From the NCBI RefSeq assembly GCF_024055795.1, contig NZ_JAMXMY010000001.1, positions 1-64,000 on the forward strand: DNA of 64,000 bases, written 5' to 3'. Position numbers and translations under genes: made by a program. This DNA comes from Actinoallomurus purpureus. GTDB taxonomy: Bacteria > Actinomycetota > Actinomycetes > Streptosporangiales > Streptosporangiaceae. Below the pieces are notes generated by a model that was given only the letters and a program-made list of their open reading frames with translations, ran no database searches and had not been told where the DNA came from. Of the stretch, positions 1 to 9,084 are shown piece by piece; the stretch's first letter is position 1; each line of letters opens with the position of its first letter.

Positions 1-267
1 CAGGTCATGGTGCAGGCCTGCCTGGCGGCCGAACCGGTCCGAGAGCATTCCCAGCAGCGGCATCCCGGCGACGTAGCCGAGGAGGAAGGCCGTGACGACC
101 AGGCTGGCGTGCTCGATGTGGTTGACCGGTACGCCGAGGTCGCCGACCATCGTCACCAGGACGGTGACGACGACGTACGCGTCGACGGCGGCGAGCAGGA
201 CGACCAGCCCGCCGGCGCCGAGGGCGATCCGCCGGGAGCCGCCCGGCCGGGGTTCCGTGGAGGTCAC
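1..267 (-). CDS. MFS transporter, P55-like (N-terminal part, runs off the window)
   Basis: Reading leftwards from a GTG at 267 gives a hydrophobic first helix ([17 protein letters not shown]) and then the classic MFS loop motif ([12 protein letters not shown]), so this is the first quarter of a major facilitator transporter. It follows the LppX/LprG-type lipoprotein gene with a 4-base GTGA overlap, which implies translational coupling. In mycobacteria the pair lprG-Rv1410c (P55) has this arrangement; the lipoprotein and pump together move triacylglycerides and lipoglycans to the outer layers and affect drug tolerance. The same role here is inferred from gene order and family, not shown. The rest of the protein is outside the window. 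Confidence 0.8.
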   Translation of the reverse strand, partial: MTSTEPRPGGSRRIALGAGGLVVLLAAVDAYVVVTVLVTMVGDLGVPVNHIEHASLVVTAFLLGYVAGMPLLGMLSDRFGRQAGLHHDL

Positions 268-965
268 TGCGCCGGCGCGGTGATCGAGAACGGTTTGTTG
301 AAGTCCGCGAAGGTGACCGTCGCCGTGCCGGGCTTGCCGCCGTTCTTCGACGGCACCTTCACGTCGGCCTTCAGCACGCGGTGGTCCGCCTTGGCGATCC
401 ACAGCTCCGCGGGCGTATCGGCCGAGACGCCCGGGACGAGCCGGGACAACGGCGCCTGGGCGAGCGTCGCGTCGACCCGGTAGCAGTCCTGCCCGGCGAC
501 CTTCTGCCGGCCCTTCGTGCTCGGGTTCTTCGCCGTCGTCAGCAGCTGCACGAGCCCTCGGTCCGGATCCAGGACGGCGGAGGGGTCGTAGATCCCCGCC
601 ACCCGGGACAGCGGCTGCTGCTGCCACCCCCCGGTCAGCCCCTTCAGGTGCACCGTCTTGCCGAGGACGACGAAGTCCAGCTGGATCGGCAGGCCGAGCT
701 CGGTGATCTGGACCGAGCCCTGGGCGTTGCCGCCCCGCAGCAGCTTCGCGTCCGCGCTCTTGGCCTTGACCTGCGGATCACCGGAGGTGCGGAGCGAGAA
801 GGCGAGGCTGGTCACGGCCCGTGTCGCGGTGGCCGCCTGCTGGAGCAGCGTCCCGCCGGGCGGGTACTTCTCCGATCCGCCTCCGCCGCAGCCGGTGGCC
901 AGGGCGAACGTGAGCGCGACGAGGCAGGCGAGCTGCGCCCGGAATGATGACATAAGGGAAAACAT
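264..965 (-). CDS. LppX/LprG-family lipoprotein
   Basis: 233-aa secreted lipoprotein. The N-terminus has a hydrophobic stretch ending in a lipobox (LATGC), so the mature protein should be acylated on that Cys and sit on the outer face of the membrane. The rest matches the LppX_LprAFG pattern: a [19 protein letters not shown] start, alternating strand segments, [13 protein letters not shown], and a C-terminal [11 protein letters not shown] strand. This fold has a large lipid-binding cavity. I chose the ATG at 965 because GGGA lies just upstream; the ATG at 953 is also possible. The stop overlaps the GTG of the MFS transporter gene, recreating the mycobacterial lprG-p55 operon plan. Confidence 0.85.
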   Translation of the reverse strand: MFSLMSSFRAQLACLVALTFALATGCGGGGSEKYPPGGTLLQQAATATRAVTSLAFSLRTSGDPQVKAKSADAKLLRGGNAQGSVQITELGLPIQLDFVVLGKTVHLKGLTGGWQQQPLSRVAGIYDPSAVLDPDRGLVQLLTTAKNPSTKGRQKVAGQDCYRVDATLAQAPLSRLVPGVSADTPAELWIAKADHRVLKADVKVPSKNGGKPGTATVTFADFNKPFSITAPAQ

Positions 966-1126
966 AGCGATCCCGGGGGTGGGGGAGTAGGCGCCTGGTC
1001 GCTTCCCGGCGCGGACGATGTCCCGTACGGCGACGCCTCCGTGCCGCAGGCGGTGATGACGGCGGTCCATGACCGAGTCGGGCGAAACGCCCGCCTCTCG
1101 GGTGGTTCGTCCTTACACTCCCGACC

Positions 1127-1867
1127 GTGGAGAACCACGCCGAGGTGCTGGTCGTCGACGACGACCCGATGGTGGCCGAAGTGGTCACCGCATACCTGAC
1201 CCGCGCCGGCCTGCGGGTCCGCCGCGCGGCCGACGGTCCGTCGGCGGTGGCGTCGGCCGAGGCGCACCTCCCGGACCTCGTGGTGCTCGACCTGATGCTG
1301 CCTGGTCTGGACGGTTTCGAGGTGTACCGGCGGATCCGCGAACTCGGGCCGGTCCCGGTCATCATGCTCACCGCGCGCGGCACGGAGGGCGACCGGGTAC
1401 GCGGGCTGGAGCTCGGGGCGGACGACTACGTGACCAAGCCGTTCAGCCCCCGAGAGCTCGTGCTTCGGGCCCGGTCGGTGCTGCGCCGCGCGTATCCCGC
1501 CCCGGCGGAGGCGCCCGAGGCGCCGCCGGCCCCCGAGAGCCGGACCATCGGGGACCTCACCCTCGACGCCGCCGGACGCCGCGCCGTCAAGGCCGGGGAG
1601 CCGCTGACGCTGACGGGCCGGGAGTTCGACCTGCTGGGCTTCTTCGCCGACCACCCCGGGCAGGTCTTCACCCGGACCGAGCTGCTCCAGCACGGCTGGG
1701 GCTGGGAGTTCGGCGACGAGTCGACCGTCACGGTGCACGTCCGGCGGCTCCGCGAGAAGATCGAGGACGACCCCCACCAGCCCCGGCTCATCGTCACGGT
1801 CTGGGGGGTCGGTTACCGCTTCGACCCGGGACCGGGTGCCGCCGGGACGGGGACGTCCGATGAGTGA
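1127..1867 (+). CDS. OmpR/PhoB-type response regulator
   Basis: 246-aa two-component response regulator. The receiver domain occupies about residues 5-120, with the acidic pocket VVDDD, the phosphoacceptor Asp55 in VVLDLMLPG, and the conserved Lys104 in TKPF. A winged-helix DNA-binding domain follows (about 145-238), ending in VTVWGVGYRF. The linker is Ala/Pro-rich. GTG start. The last codons overlap the start of the histidine kinase gene by 8 bases, so the two form one operon. The target genes are unknown; the two secreted-protein genes downstream on the same strand are possible candidates by position only. Confidence 0.95.
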   Translation: MENHAEVLVVDDDPMVAEVVTAYLTRAGLRVRRAADGPSAVASAEAHLPDLVVLDLMLPGLDGFEVYRRIRELGPVPVIMLTARGTEGDRVRGLELGADDYVTKPFSPRELVLRARSVLRRAYPAPAEAPEAPPAPESRTIGDLTLDAAGRRAVKAGEPLTLTGREFDLLGFFADHPGQVFTRTELLQHGWGWEFGDESTVTVHVRRLREKIEDDPHQPRLIVTVWGVGYRFDPGPGAAGTGTSDE

Positions 1868-2990
1868 CGACGTCTGCGTCGTCGTCATCGGCGGGGGCTC
1901 CGCCGCCGCGGTCGGGATCGTCGGTCTGGCCATCATGCGAGCGCTGCGCGGCCGGTCCCTGCGGCTCGCGCTCTTCGTCCTGGCGGTCGCCAGCGTGCTG
2001 GCGATGGTGGCCGGCACGGTGGTCGCCGCCGAGGAGATGTTCATCTCCCCGGAGGACTTCGGCGTCGTCCTCACCGTCTGTGCCGCCTCCGGGGTGGTCG
2101 CCTCGGCCATGGCCCTGCTGCTGTCGCGCGCCATGGTCGCCGACAGCCGCACGCTGCGCCGCGCCGTACGGGCCCTGGGGCACGGGGCCGCACCGGGCGG
2201 CGGAACGATGCTGTCGACGGCGGAGATGGGCGAGCTCAGCAGGGAGCTCAGCCTCACCAGTGCGCGGCTCGCCCGGTCCCGCGAGCGCGAGCGTAGCCTC
2301 GAACGCTCCCGCCGGGAGCTCGTCGCGTGGGTCTCCCACGATCTGCGGACGCCGCTCGCCGGGCTCCGGGCGATGGTGGAGGCGCTGGAGGACGGCGTGG
2401 CCCCCCAGCCCGCCCGCTATCACACGCAGATGCGCCTCGCGGTCGACCGCCTGTCCGGCATGGTCGACGACCTGTTCATGCTGTCGCGCATCCACGCGGG
2501 GGCGCTGGCCCTCTCCCCGGAATGGGTAACCCTCGCCGACCTGGTCGATCAGGCGGTGGCCGGCACCAACCCGCTGGCCCGCGCGCAGGGCGTCCTGCTC
2601 GGTGCCGAGATCAGCGACCCGGTCGTCGTACGGGCCGACGTCCGAGAGCTCTCCCGGGTCCTGACCAACCTGGTGGTCAACGCGATCCGGCACACGCCGT
2701 CCGCCGGTTCCGTGCTCGTCGAGGCGGGCCGACGCGACCAGCACGCCGTACTCGCGGTGTCCGACGCGTGCGGCGGCATCCCGCCCGACGACCTGGGTCG
2801 TGTCTTCGACGTCGCGTGGCGCGGCACGGCGGCGCGCACGCCCGAACCCGCCACCGGGGCGGGCCTGGGCCTGGCGATCGTACGCGGTATCGTCGAGGCG
2901 CACTCCGGCGCGGTCGAGGTACGCAACACCGACCACGGCTGCCGGTTCGAGGTCCGGCTCCCCCTGTCCACGGCCGCGTACGGCGCGTGA
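1860..2990 (+). CDS. Sensor histidine kinase
   Basis: 376-aa membrane histidine kinase, cognate partner of the preceding regulator. Two or three hydrophobic segments lie in the first 95 residues with only a short external loop (about 55-68), so it probably senses within or near the membrane. A linker coiled coil rich in RERERS follows. The dimerisation helix carries phosphoacceptor His160 in WVSHDLRTP. The ATPase domain shows the N box (NLVVNAIRHT), G1 (DACGGIPPDD) and G2 (GAGLGLAIV). I chose the ATG at 1860 inside the regulator's last codons over an upstream in-frame GTG at 1836, because overlap of this kind is normal in such pairs. Confidence 0.93.
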   Translation: MSDDVCVVVIGGGSAAAVGIVGLAIMRALRGRSLRLALFVLAVASVLAMVAGTVVAAEEMFISPEDFGVVLTVCAASGVVASAMALLLSRAMVADSRTLRRAVRALGHGAAPGGGTMLSTAEMGELSRELSLTSARLARSRERERSLERSRRELVAWVSHDLRTPLAGLRAMVEALEDGVAPQPARYHTQMRLAVDRLSGMVDDLFMLSRIHAGALALSPEWVTLADLVDQAVAGTNPLARAQGVLLGAEISDPVVVRADVRELSRVLTNLVVNAIRHTPSAGSVLVEAGRRDQHAVLAVSDACGGIPPDDLGRVFDVAWRGTAARTPEPATGAGLGLAIVRGIVEAHSGAVEVRNTDHGCRFEVRLPLSTAAYGA

Positions 2991-3228
2991 CGACTGGCCC
3001 TCGTTTCCGCACGTCACAGCCGGAGGCGACGCCGTGGTCCACACCGCGGCGAAATATTACGAGATTCGAACACGGCCCCCGATGAGCCCTGCGGGCCACG
3101 GCCGCTCCCTACATTCCTCAGCGGCACCACCGGTGCGCGATCGCGAAGTTCACGGGGGGCGACGCGCACGGCGGTCCATCGGGCGGCCCCACAGCGGGGC
3201 CGCGTACGACGGACGAAGGAGCGACCCC

Positions 3229-3819
3229 GTGAAGACATCGACGAAGCTCAGCGGCGTCACCCTGGCGGGGCTCACCACCGCCGGCGTGGCGATCGCCGCG
3301 ATCGGATCCGGCCCGTCCACCACGGTGGCCCGGAACGTCGGCCAGAGCCGTCACTTCACCGCGGCCGGCGACGCCGGTCAGGTTGCCGTCCGGCCCTCGG
3401 ATACCGCCCCGCACCGGTCGAGACCCGCGCGCGTGGCGCTGACCTCACGCTACGCCGTCACGAACGTGCGGGCGGGACACTCCGTCGCGGTCCTGCGCAA
3501 GATCGGTCGCCGGTGGCGCGCCGTGGGCACGCTGCGCTCGACCGACCGGCGGGTGTGGGGCGCCACCGTCCCCGTCCGCCGCCCGACCACGGTGGTCGCC
3601 GTGGCGGGGCACCGCGCCGTGACCCTCATCGTGCCGCCGCGAGCCGTCGTGGTCGTCGCCGACAACGGCCGGATCGGCGTGGTCGGGTGGCGCTTCCTCA
3701 AGAGGGTCGTGGCCGTCACCCCGACCGCGCCGCCTACCACGGCCCCGACACCGACTCCGAGCGGTTCGCAGTCTCCCGTCGTCGGCGGTCTGCAGAACCG
3801 GGTCTCCACGAAATGGTGA
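3229..3819 (+). CDS. Secreted protein of unknown function
   Basis: 196-aa protein with GTG start, well placed after AAGGAG. The N-terminus looks like a signal peptide: two Lys near the start and then TLAGLTTAGVAIAAIGSG. The mature part is basic and rich in Val and Arg, with short beta-prone strands (AVTNVRAGHSVAVLRKIGRRWRAV) that suggest a small SH3-like or beta-barrel domain, followed by a Thr/Pro tail (TAPPTTAPTPTPS) typical of cell-wall spacers. I do not recognise the family. It lies 239 bases after the histidine kinase and 92 bases before another exported protein on the same strand. Confidence 0.65.
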   Translation: MKTSTKLSGVTLAGLTTAGVAIAAIGSGPSTTVARNVGQSRHFTAAGDAGQVAVRPSDTAPHRSRPARVALTSRYAVTNVRAGHSVAVLRKIGRRWRAVGTLRSTDRRVWGATVPVRRPTTVVAVAGHRAVTLIVPPRAVVVVADNGRIGVVGWRFLKRVVAVTPTAPPTTAPTPTPSGSQSPVVGGLQNRVSTKW

Positions 3820-3911
3820 CGCGCCGCACCGCGTGACCTGAGCCAGGTCACCCAGCGACTCCCGCGGAAACGCCGCGCGCCCCCTCCACCGGTCACTCGA
3901 GAGGACACCGA

Positions 3912-5840
3912 ATGTCGTTCATGGAAAGGTCGAACTGGCAGGACCCGAACCACCCGCGGCGGTTCCGGTTGTTCATCCCGCTCGCGGTGGCACTGGTCCT
4001 CGCCGTCGGCGCGGTCGTGGCCCTCACCACGAAGGTGGGGCTCACCGCGTTCGGCGGCGCACCCAACTGCGCGAGCGCGAGCGCCACACCGACCGCCCGA
4101 ACACCCCGGACCGGCGCCGGCCGGCGCCGGATCCCGCAGAAGGGCGCCGAGGAGGTGAAGGTCGGTGCCACGCCGGCCGCCTCCCCGACCGACTCCCCCT
4201 CCGGCGGGGCGTCGGCGGCCCCCTCCACCGGGACCGGTACGGCGGACCCCGGCGGCGCACCGCCCAGCGGTGCGGCGAGCGCGGACCCGGGGACCGCCGC
4301 TCCCTCCCCGGCCGGCCGGGGAGCCAGGCCCCTCGCGGCCGCCCCGGCGGCGGCGCCGTCCACCGGCAGCGCCATGCCGGACGCGAGTGCCGCACCGTCG
4401 GCGGGGACCGCCATGCCGGACGCGGGGGCCGCCCCGTCCACCGGAACCGCCATGCCGGACACCGGAGCGATGCCGAGCGCGAGCGGCTCGGCGGGTACGG
4501 CCATGCCCGCTCCGAGCACGAGCGCGGGCTCCGGCAGTGCCGCTCCGGCCACCCGTAATCGGGGGAGCGCCACGCCGAGCTCGTGCCCGACCCCGACGGG
4601 CGGCGCCGCGGCGGCCGACCCCAACGCGAACTGCACGCTGATCGTTCCTGCCAACCCGCTGAGCGCCCGCGGCCTGGCCACGCCGTACCGGCTGACCGCC
4701 ACCGACGCGGCGATGGGCCCCTGCAACGAGGCGAACGTCAACCAGTCGGCGTTCGTGCAGGCGACGATCATCGATCGGGCGACCGGCAAGTTGTCGGTCT
4801 ACGACCCGCTCGTGATCGACCAGGGGACGCAACCCGCCGCCGCACCGGTGACGCCGGCCCTTCCGGCGGGCGCCGTCGTCGGCATCTGGTTCGGCTACAA
4901 CGGCGACAACCTCACCCTGCGCGGCGCCGGAGGCGCACTGCAGCAGGGAAGGTGCGTGGGCGGCCTGAACGGCTCGGTCTTCGGGCAGTTCGCCTACTGC
5001 AACGCCTCGGCGTTCTTCACCGCCGCCAACGCCGCGATCAGGGCCGGAAGACTGACCGTGCCGGCGCTGGGAACGGCGAAGGACGGCATGCCCTGCATGT
5101 CGACGCGGGACTTCGCGCTCATCGACCAGGACCAGAGCGACAACGTCACGACGACGTACCTGGCGACCGGGAACGGAAGGACCGCGCAGAATACGGCGGC
5201 GAACAAGGGCCGGCTCGCAGGCGCCCAGACGCTCGCCAACCCGAGTGACAACGCGCTGCTCGACGTCTTCGTCGACCCGGCCCTCGGCTGCACACCGTGG
5301 ACGGCTCCCGACCTCGCCAACCCCGGCACCGTGGCGACGTCGCTGGCGCTGGACGAGCTCCAGGCCGCCGCCCACCAGAAGGCACCGAGCGCGCTCGTGC
5401 CCCTGAACAACCCGATGACCATGGTGAACGACCAGATGAGCACGGCGAAGACGAACCTCTACCGCGCCGGGGTCGACCAGGCCGCCCTGCCCGCCGGGCA
5501 GACGCCGGCGGTCTACTGCCGCACCATGGACACCGTCCAGGCCGCCCGGCTGCAGAAGAACATGCAACTGCTGGCGGGGCAGGCCAGCCCGATGCCGGCG
5601 GCGGCCAACAGCCTGTTCACCTTCCTGGGGATGCGGCTCCAGCAGTCGTTCGGCAACCTCAACTGCCAGAACTTCGGCCTGACCAACCCCGTCGCGAAGC
5701 TCACGATGAACGGCGACGTCGTCACCGCCGTCACCTTCGCCGGCAACGGCAACCAGGGCGGCAACGGCGGCAACGGCAACGGCGGAGGCAAGGGCGGGAA
5801 GGGAGGCGGACGCCATCACGGGCCCGGACCGCAGAACTGA
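3912..5840 (+). CDS. Large membrane-anchored extracellular protein with low-complexity spacer
   Basis: 642 aa. A basic N-terminus is followed by one strong membrane helix (about residues 20-40, LFIPLAVALVLAVGAVVALT) with no cleavage site, so it should be a type II membrane protein. Residues 60-220 form an Ala/Pro/Ser/Gly/Thr spacer with imperfect repeats around the phrase GTAMPDAGAAPS. The C-terminal 400 residues form a globular domain with several Cys (ANCTLIV, GPCNEANVN, GRCVGG, ALGCTPW, VYCRTMD, LNCQNFG), plausibly disulfide-bonded, and a final Gly/Asn/Lys/His-rich tail. Family members of this shape occur in actinomycetes without assigned function. The RBS is GAGAGGA just before the ATG. 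A perfect terminator hairpin follows. Confidence 0.7.
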   Translation: MSFMERSNWQDPNHPRRFRLFIPLAVALVLAVGAVVALTTKVGLTAFGGAPNCASASATPTARTPRTGAGRRRIPQKGAEEVKVGATPAASPTDSPSGGASAAPSTGTGTADPGGAPPSGAASADPGTAAPSPAGRGARPLAAAPAAAPSTGSAMPDASAAPSAGTAMPDAGAAPSTGTAMPDTGAMPSASGSAGTAMPAPSTSAGSGSAAPATRNRGSATPSSCPTPTGGAAAADPNANCTLIVPANPLSARGLATPYRLTATDAAMGPCNEANVNQSAFVQATIIDRATGKLSVYDPLVIDQGTQPAAAPVTPALPAGAVVGIWFGYNGDNLTLRGAGGALQQGRCVGGLNGSVFGQFAYCNASAFFTAANAAIRAGRLTVPALGTAKDGMPCMSTRDFALIDQDQSDNVTTTYLATGNGRTAQNTAANKGRLAGAQTLANPSDNALLDVFVDPALGCTPWTAPDLANPGTVATSLALDELQAAAHQKAPSALVPLNNPMTMVNDQMSTAKTNLYRAGVDQAALPAGQTPAVYCRTMDTVQAARLQKNMQLLAGQASPMPAAANSLFTFLGMRLQQSFGNLNCQNFGLTNPVAKLTMNGDVVTAVTFAGNGNQGGNGGNGNGGGKGGKGGGRHHGPGPQN

Positions 5841-5897
5841 CCGGCCGCCCACCGGTCCACCGCCCGGGCGCCGACAAGACGCCTGAGCAGTAATCGT

Positions 5898-5935
5898 CCG
5901 TCGTCCCGGCCGGCCCGCCCCGGCCGGGACGACGG
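5898..5935 (+). terminator. Perfect 16-bp stem terminator
   Basis: The arms 5898-5913 and 5920-5935 are exact reverse complements, with a 6-base loop between them. It lies 58 bases after the stop of the preceding gene. There is no T-tract, which is normal for high-GC actinomycetes. Confidence 0.85.
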
Positions 5936-5953
5936 CATGCAGGGGCCCGACAC

Positions 5954-6061
5954 GTGAGCACCTCTCTGCCCGGCGCGTTCCCCCTGTGTATGAAGATCGA
6001 ACAGGGCGTCTGCGGGCTCCTCCTCATCGGCGTCGCCGGGATCCTCAACGGCTGGCTGTAG
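5954..6061 (+). CDS. Possible 35-aa membrane peptide
   Basis: A short GTG-started frame encodes a peptide with a hydrophobic C-terminal half (GVCGLLLIGVAGILNGWL), enough for one membrane helix. It lies directly after the strong terminator and has only a weak purine run upstream. It could be a genuine small membrane protein or chance. Nothing else is visible between 5936 and 6209. Confidence 0.2.
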   Translation: MSTSLPGAFPLCMKIEQGVCGLLLIGVAGILNGWL

Positions 6062-6209
6062 TCACCGCACGGGGAGTTCCGCGATTCGGCCGGCGACGGA
6101 CGCAGAGGGTCCCCTTATGGTGGTGTCCGGAGGCGGCGAGAGCCGTCCGTGAAGTGGGCCCTCGCACTTCCGCGGACGCGTCGTCGCGATTGAGGATCGG
6201 GGGATTCTC

Positions 6210-6632
6210 GTGAATGCGGTGGACCGTGCCGGGCCGTACGTCCTGTCGCTCTTCCGAATGATCGTTGCCTTCCTGTTCGCGTGTCATGGCGCCGCGTCGC
6301 TGTTCGGGGTGCTCGGCGGGGCGCCCGGCCGAGGCGGCGCGTTGCCGGCCGGCAGCTGGCCCGGGTGGTGGGCGGCCCTCATCGAGCTCGTCGGGGGAGT
6401 CCTCGTGCTGGTGGGTCTCGGCACCCGCGTCGCCGCCCTGATCTGCTCGGGGACGATGGCCTACGCCTACTTCACCGTCCACCAGTCACGGGCGCTCTTC
6501 CCGATCCAGAACGTCGGAGAGCTCGCCGTGCTCTTCTGCTGGGCGTTCCTCCTGCTCGCGGTCTACGGCCCCGGGCCCTGGGCCCTGGAACGGCTCGCCG
6601 CACCGGCCGTGCGCCGTCGCGTCTCCGGGTGA
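6210..6632 (+). CDS. DoxX-family membrane protein
   Basis: 140 aa with four hydrophobic segments, starting with LSLFRMIVAFLFACHGAASLFG and continuing WWAALIELVGGVLVLVGLGTR, CSGTMAYAYFTVHQ and FCWAFLLLAVYGPG. The R-x-x-x-x-x-FxxxGxxxLFG opening, the E in the second helix and the final GPGPWALE are typical of DoxX proteins. Members take part in redox or thiol homeostasis; mycobacterial DoxX works with SodA and SseA in a membrane oxidoreductase complex. No such partners are next to it here. GTG start. A small 6-bp hairpin (6641-6655) follows the stop. Confidence 0.85.
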   Translation: MNAVDRAGPYVLSLFRMIVAFLFACHGAASLFGVLGGAPGRGGALPAGSWPGWWAALIELVGGVLVLVGLGTRVAALICSGTMAYAYFTVHQSRALFPIQNVGELAVLFCWAFLLLAVYGPGPWALERLAAPAVRRRVSG

Positions 6633-6649
6633 CCGCCCTCACCGGCCGA

Positions 6650-7135
6650 GCCGGTGGCCGGTCGTGACGTCCACGTGGTCGGGCAGCGGGTCGTGCCGAT
6701 CGCCGACCGAGAGCGTGGACGCCGGTTCGAACGTCCGCCCGAGCGGCGGACTCGTAGAGCATCTTCCAGAACGTCTTCTCCCGCAGGGAGACGTCCAGCC
6801 GACACAGGGCGCCGATCTGGCTCTCGGAGAGGGCCTTGGTGCGGTCCGGCGGGCTCGGCCCGCATCTCCGGCAGGACCGGGTCGTCGATTGCGGCGATGG
6901 GGAAGACGGGCGGCTTTGCGCCCCGCCGGGCCGATCCGGTTGGCGCGGTTTCGCCGGCGAACATCCATCCCCACGTCGTCAGCGAAATCCGGTAGATCCG
7001 TGCGGAGGACTTCGCGATCCCGGCACCGGTGAGGTACCGCTCGACCGCTGCGGTGTACGTGGCCGGAGGGGCAGACAGGGGCACCACCCGGGCGCGCGGC
7101 ACACGTAGCGCGCCCCCGGCCCCAGGTTCGGTCAT
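6650..7135 (-). pseudogene. Tyrosine recombinase/integrase remnant, frameshifted
   Basis: The first frame (from about 7135) encodes an SAM-like core-binding segment (YTAAVERYLTGAGIAKSSARIYRISLTTWGWMFAGE) as seen in phage-type integrases. Homology then shifts to a second frame ending near 6700, which reads QIGALCRLDVSLREKTFWK and then MLYESAARAD, the start of the catalytic domain. The catalytic R...HxxR...Y residues are missing. So this is the 5' half of an integrase gene with at least one frameshift and a lost 3' end. It may mark an old insertion. The same strand between 7136 and 7269 holds no gene. Confidence 0.6.
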
Positions 7136-7269
7136 TCGTTCGATCGTCACGCTCGTCCCGCCTCCCAGTGCCGCCGCAGTAGATGCGTACACCTCGCCCT
7201 GGCGGCCGGGACGCCCTGCCGCAGGTCGTGAAGATCACCGTAGAGGCTCCGTCGCAGTAAATCCGATAT

Positions 7270-8244
7270 TTACTGCGGTAGTTCTTCCGAGCCCTGTTGG
7301 GCGGCCGCGGTGAGCCGGTCGGCGAGGTTCTTAAGGGCCCCTCGTAGTTCGTCGGGGTGGTGGATGGTGAAGGGCCATTCCAGGGAGGCGAGCATGTGTG
7401 CCATGCCGTCCAGGCGTTCTGCCCGTGCGTGCACGAGGACACCGGTGGGCTCGGCGGTGAGGGTCACAGCTGAGCGAGGCAGCCGACGGGCGATCGCATC
7501 GAGGGGGCCGTGGATCGTCACCTCGACCTGCCAGCGGTAGGACCCCTGGGCCAGGTTCGAGGTCAGGTGGGCGACGGGGTCGAAGCCGTCGGGGGCGGTG
7601 AAGCGGCCGGTCCGGGGGGTGACGGAAGTGATGCGGTCGATGCGGAAGGTCCGCAGGCTGTCGCGGAGGTGGTCGTGGCCGACGACGTACCAGCGCCCGG
7701 TGTGGAAGATCACGCCGTAGGGGTCGATGTCGCGTTCGGTGTGTTCCTGGCGCCAGGACTGGTGGCTAATGCCGACGGTCGTGCGGGCGCGGGAGGCCTG
7801 GGCCAGGGCCAGCAGGACGCCGGGTTCGGGTGCCTGCCCGATCACGGCGTTGGCGGTGAACGAGAGGGTCTCTCGCATCGCGGCGAGCGGTTCGCGCAGG
7901 GCGTGCGGGAGCATCCGCTCGATCTTGACCAGGGCACCGGCACTGGCCGGCGCGGCCGTGCCCATGCCCAGACGTTCTGCTGCGAGCAGGCCAAGGACGA
8001 CGGCGAGAGCCTCGTCGTTGGTGAGGACCAGTGGTGGCATCCGGTAACCGCGGGCCAGGCGGTAGCCGCCGTAGCGGCCGCGTTCCGCCTCCACAGGGAT
8101 GCCCAGTTCCCGCAGATGGGCGGCGTACCGGCGCACCGTGCGGACGTCGGTGTCCAGGCGGCCTGCCAGCTCCGCCCCGGTGAGCTGGGCATTCGACTGG
8201 AGGAGTTCCAGCAGGGTCAGCACACGGGTGAGGGGATGTGTCAT
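7270..8244 (-). CDS. YafY-type WYL-domain transcriptional regulator
   Basis: 324 aa. The N-terminus is an HTH_11 winged helix (VLTLLELLQSNAQLTGAELAGRL, DVRTVRRYAAHLRELGIPV, RYGGYRLARGY). A WYL domain follows (about residues 145-235, DIDPYGVIFHTGRWYVVGHDHLRDSLRTFRIDRI), and then a WCX-like C-terminal region. WYL domains often sense nucleic acids or small ligands. The gene is divergent from the alpha/beta hydrolase gene with 82 bases between starts, so autoregulation and control of the hydrolase is the natural reading. Confidence 0.92.
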   Translation of the reverse strand: MTHPLTRVLTLLELLQSNAQLTGAELAGRLDTDVRTVRRYAAHLRELGIPVEAERGRYGGYRLARGYRMPPLVLTNDEALAVVLGLLAAERLGMGTAAPASAGALVKIERMLPHALREPLAAMRETLSFTANAVIGQAPEPGVLLALAQASRARTTVGISHQSWRQEHTERDIDPYGVIFHTGRWYVVGHDHLRDSLRTFRIDRITSVTPRTGRFTAPDGFDPVAHLTSNLAQGSYRWQVEVTIHGPLDAIARRLPRSAVTLTAEPTGVLVHARAERLDGMAHMLASLEWPFTIHHPDELRGALKNLADRLTAAAQQGSEELPQ

Positions 8245-8326
8245 GGATCACTCGACATTTCAGGGCGGGATCTGTCCTGTATTTACTTTACGCTCCCCGC
8301 AGCACACCTCACTTCTGGGAGATCAC

Positions 8327-9055
8327 ATGGCCACCTTCGTACTCGTTCCCGGTGCCTGCCTCGGGGCGTGGGCCTGGGAAGACACCGTCCGCGCTCTGCG
8401 GAAGCAGGGCCACACTGCGCTGTCACTGACGCTGACGGGCCTGGCCGAGCACGCCGACCAGGGCGGACCGCAGACGGACCTGGATACGCACATCGCGGAT
8501 ATCACCGGATTCGTTGAGCGCAACGATCTACGCGACGTCACGCTGGTCGCCCACAGCTATGCGGCTGCCCCGGTGACCGGCGCAGCCGGACGTCTCGGTA
8601 ACCGGCTGGAGCGCGTGGTCTACGTGGACAGCGCTCCGTTCGCCGCGGGCATGTGCATGCTGGACCTCATGCCACCGCAGGCAGCAGACCAGCTGCGCCA
8701 GCAGGTCGCCGCTTCCGGTGATGGGTGGCGGCTGTCCTTTGAGGCGATCCTGGGCTTGTCCAGCAGCCTTGACGGGCTCAACGAGGACCAGCTGGACGTT
8801 CTGCGCGCACGTGCCACCCCTCAGCCGTTCGGCACCTACACCCGGCACCTAGCCGGCCCGGCCGAGCCTGGTGCCGATGTGGACCGTGTCCTGATCGCTT
8901 GCCATGACTTCACGGGCCTGCTGGATGCCGGAATGCCGATGCTGGCCTTCCTGAACCAGCCGCCGTGGCGACGCTTCGACCTGCCCACGGGACACTGGCC
9001 GATGCTGTCGGCGCCCACTGAACTTGCCGACATCCTCGACACGGCCGTCTCCTGA
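8327..9055 (+). CDS. Alpha/beta hydrolase
   Basis: 242-aa alpha/beta hydrolase of the small esterase/hydroxynitrile-lyase-like group. It starts with the strand and oxyanion loop FVLVPGACLGAWAW, has the nucleophile Ser77 in VAHSYAAAP, and a late catalytic His in the phrase LPTGHWPML. The elbow is A-H-S-Y-A rather than G-x-S-x-G, which is common in this branch. The substrate is unknown. The ATG at 8327 is chosen because GGGAG sits 6 bases upstream; the upstream extension of the frame runs into the divergent regulator. Expression is likely controlled by that WYL regulator. Confidence 0.88.
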   Translation: MATFVLVPGACLGAWAWEDTVRALRKQGHTALSLTLTGLAEHADQGGPQTDLDTHIADITGFVERNDLRDVTLVAHSYAAAPVTGAAGRLGNRLERVVYVDSAPFAAGMCMLDLMPPQAADQLRQQVAASGDGWRLSFEAILGLSSSLDGLNEDQLDVLRARATPQPFGTYTRHLAGPAEPGADVDRVLIACHDFTGLLDAGMPMLAFLNQPPWRRFDLPTGHWPMLSAPTELADILDTAVS

Positions 9056-9084
9056 CCGCGCCGGACCACGAGATACACAGCCCG

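Noticed and set aside
3450-5852. Long minus-strand ORF (800 codons) opposite the membrane-anchored protein gene
   Set aside because: Arg/Gly-rich without any domain; it mirrors the third-position GC bias of the plus-strand gene, which has an RBS, membrane helix and terminator.
5986-6213. 75-codon ORF overlapping the DoxX start
   Set aside because: Arg-rich shadow with no RBS; the DoxX frame is clear.
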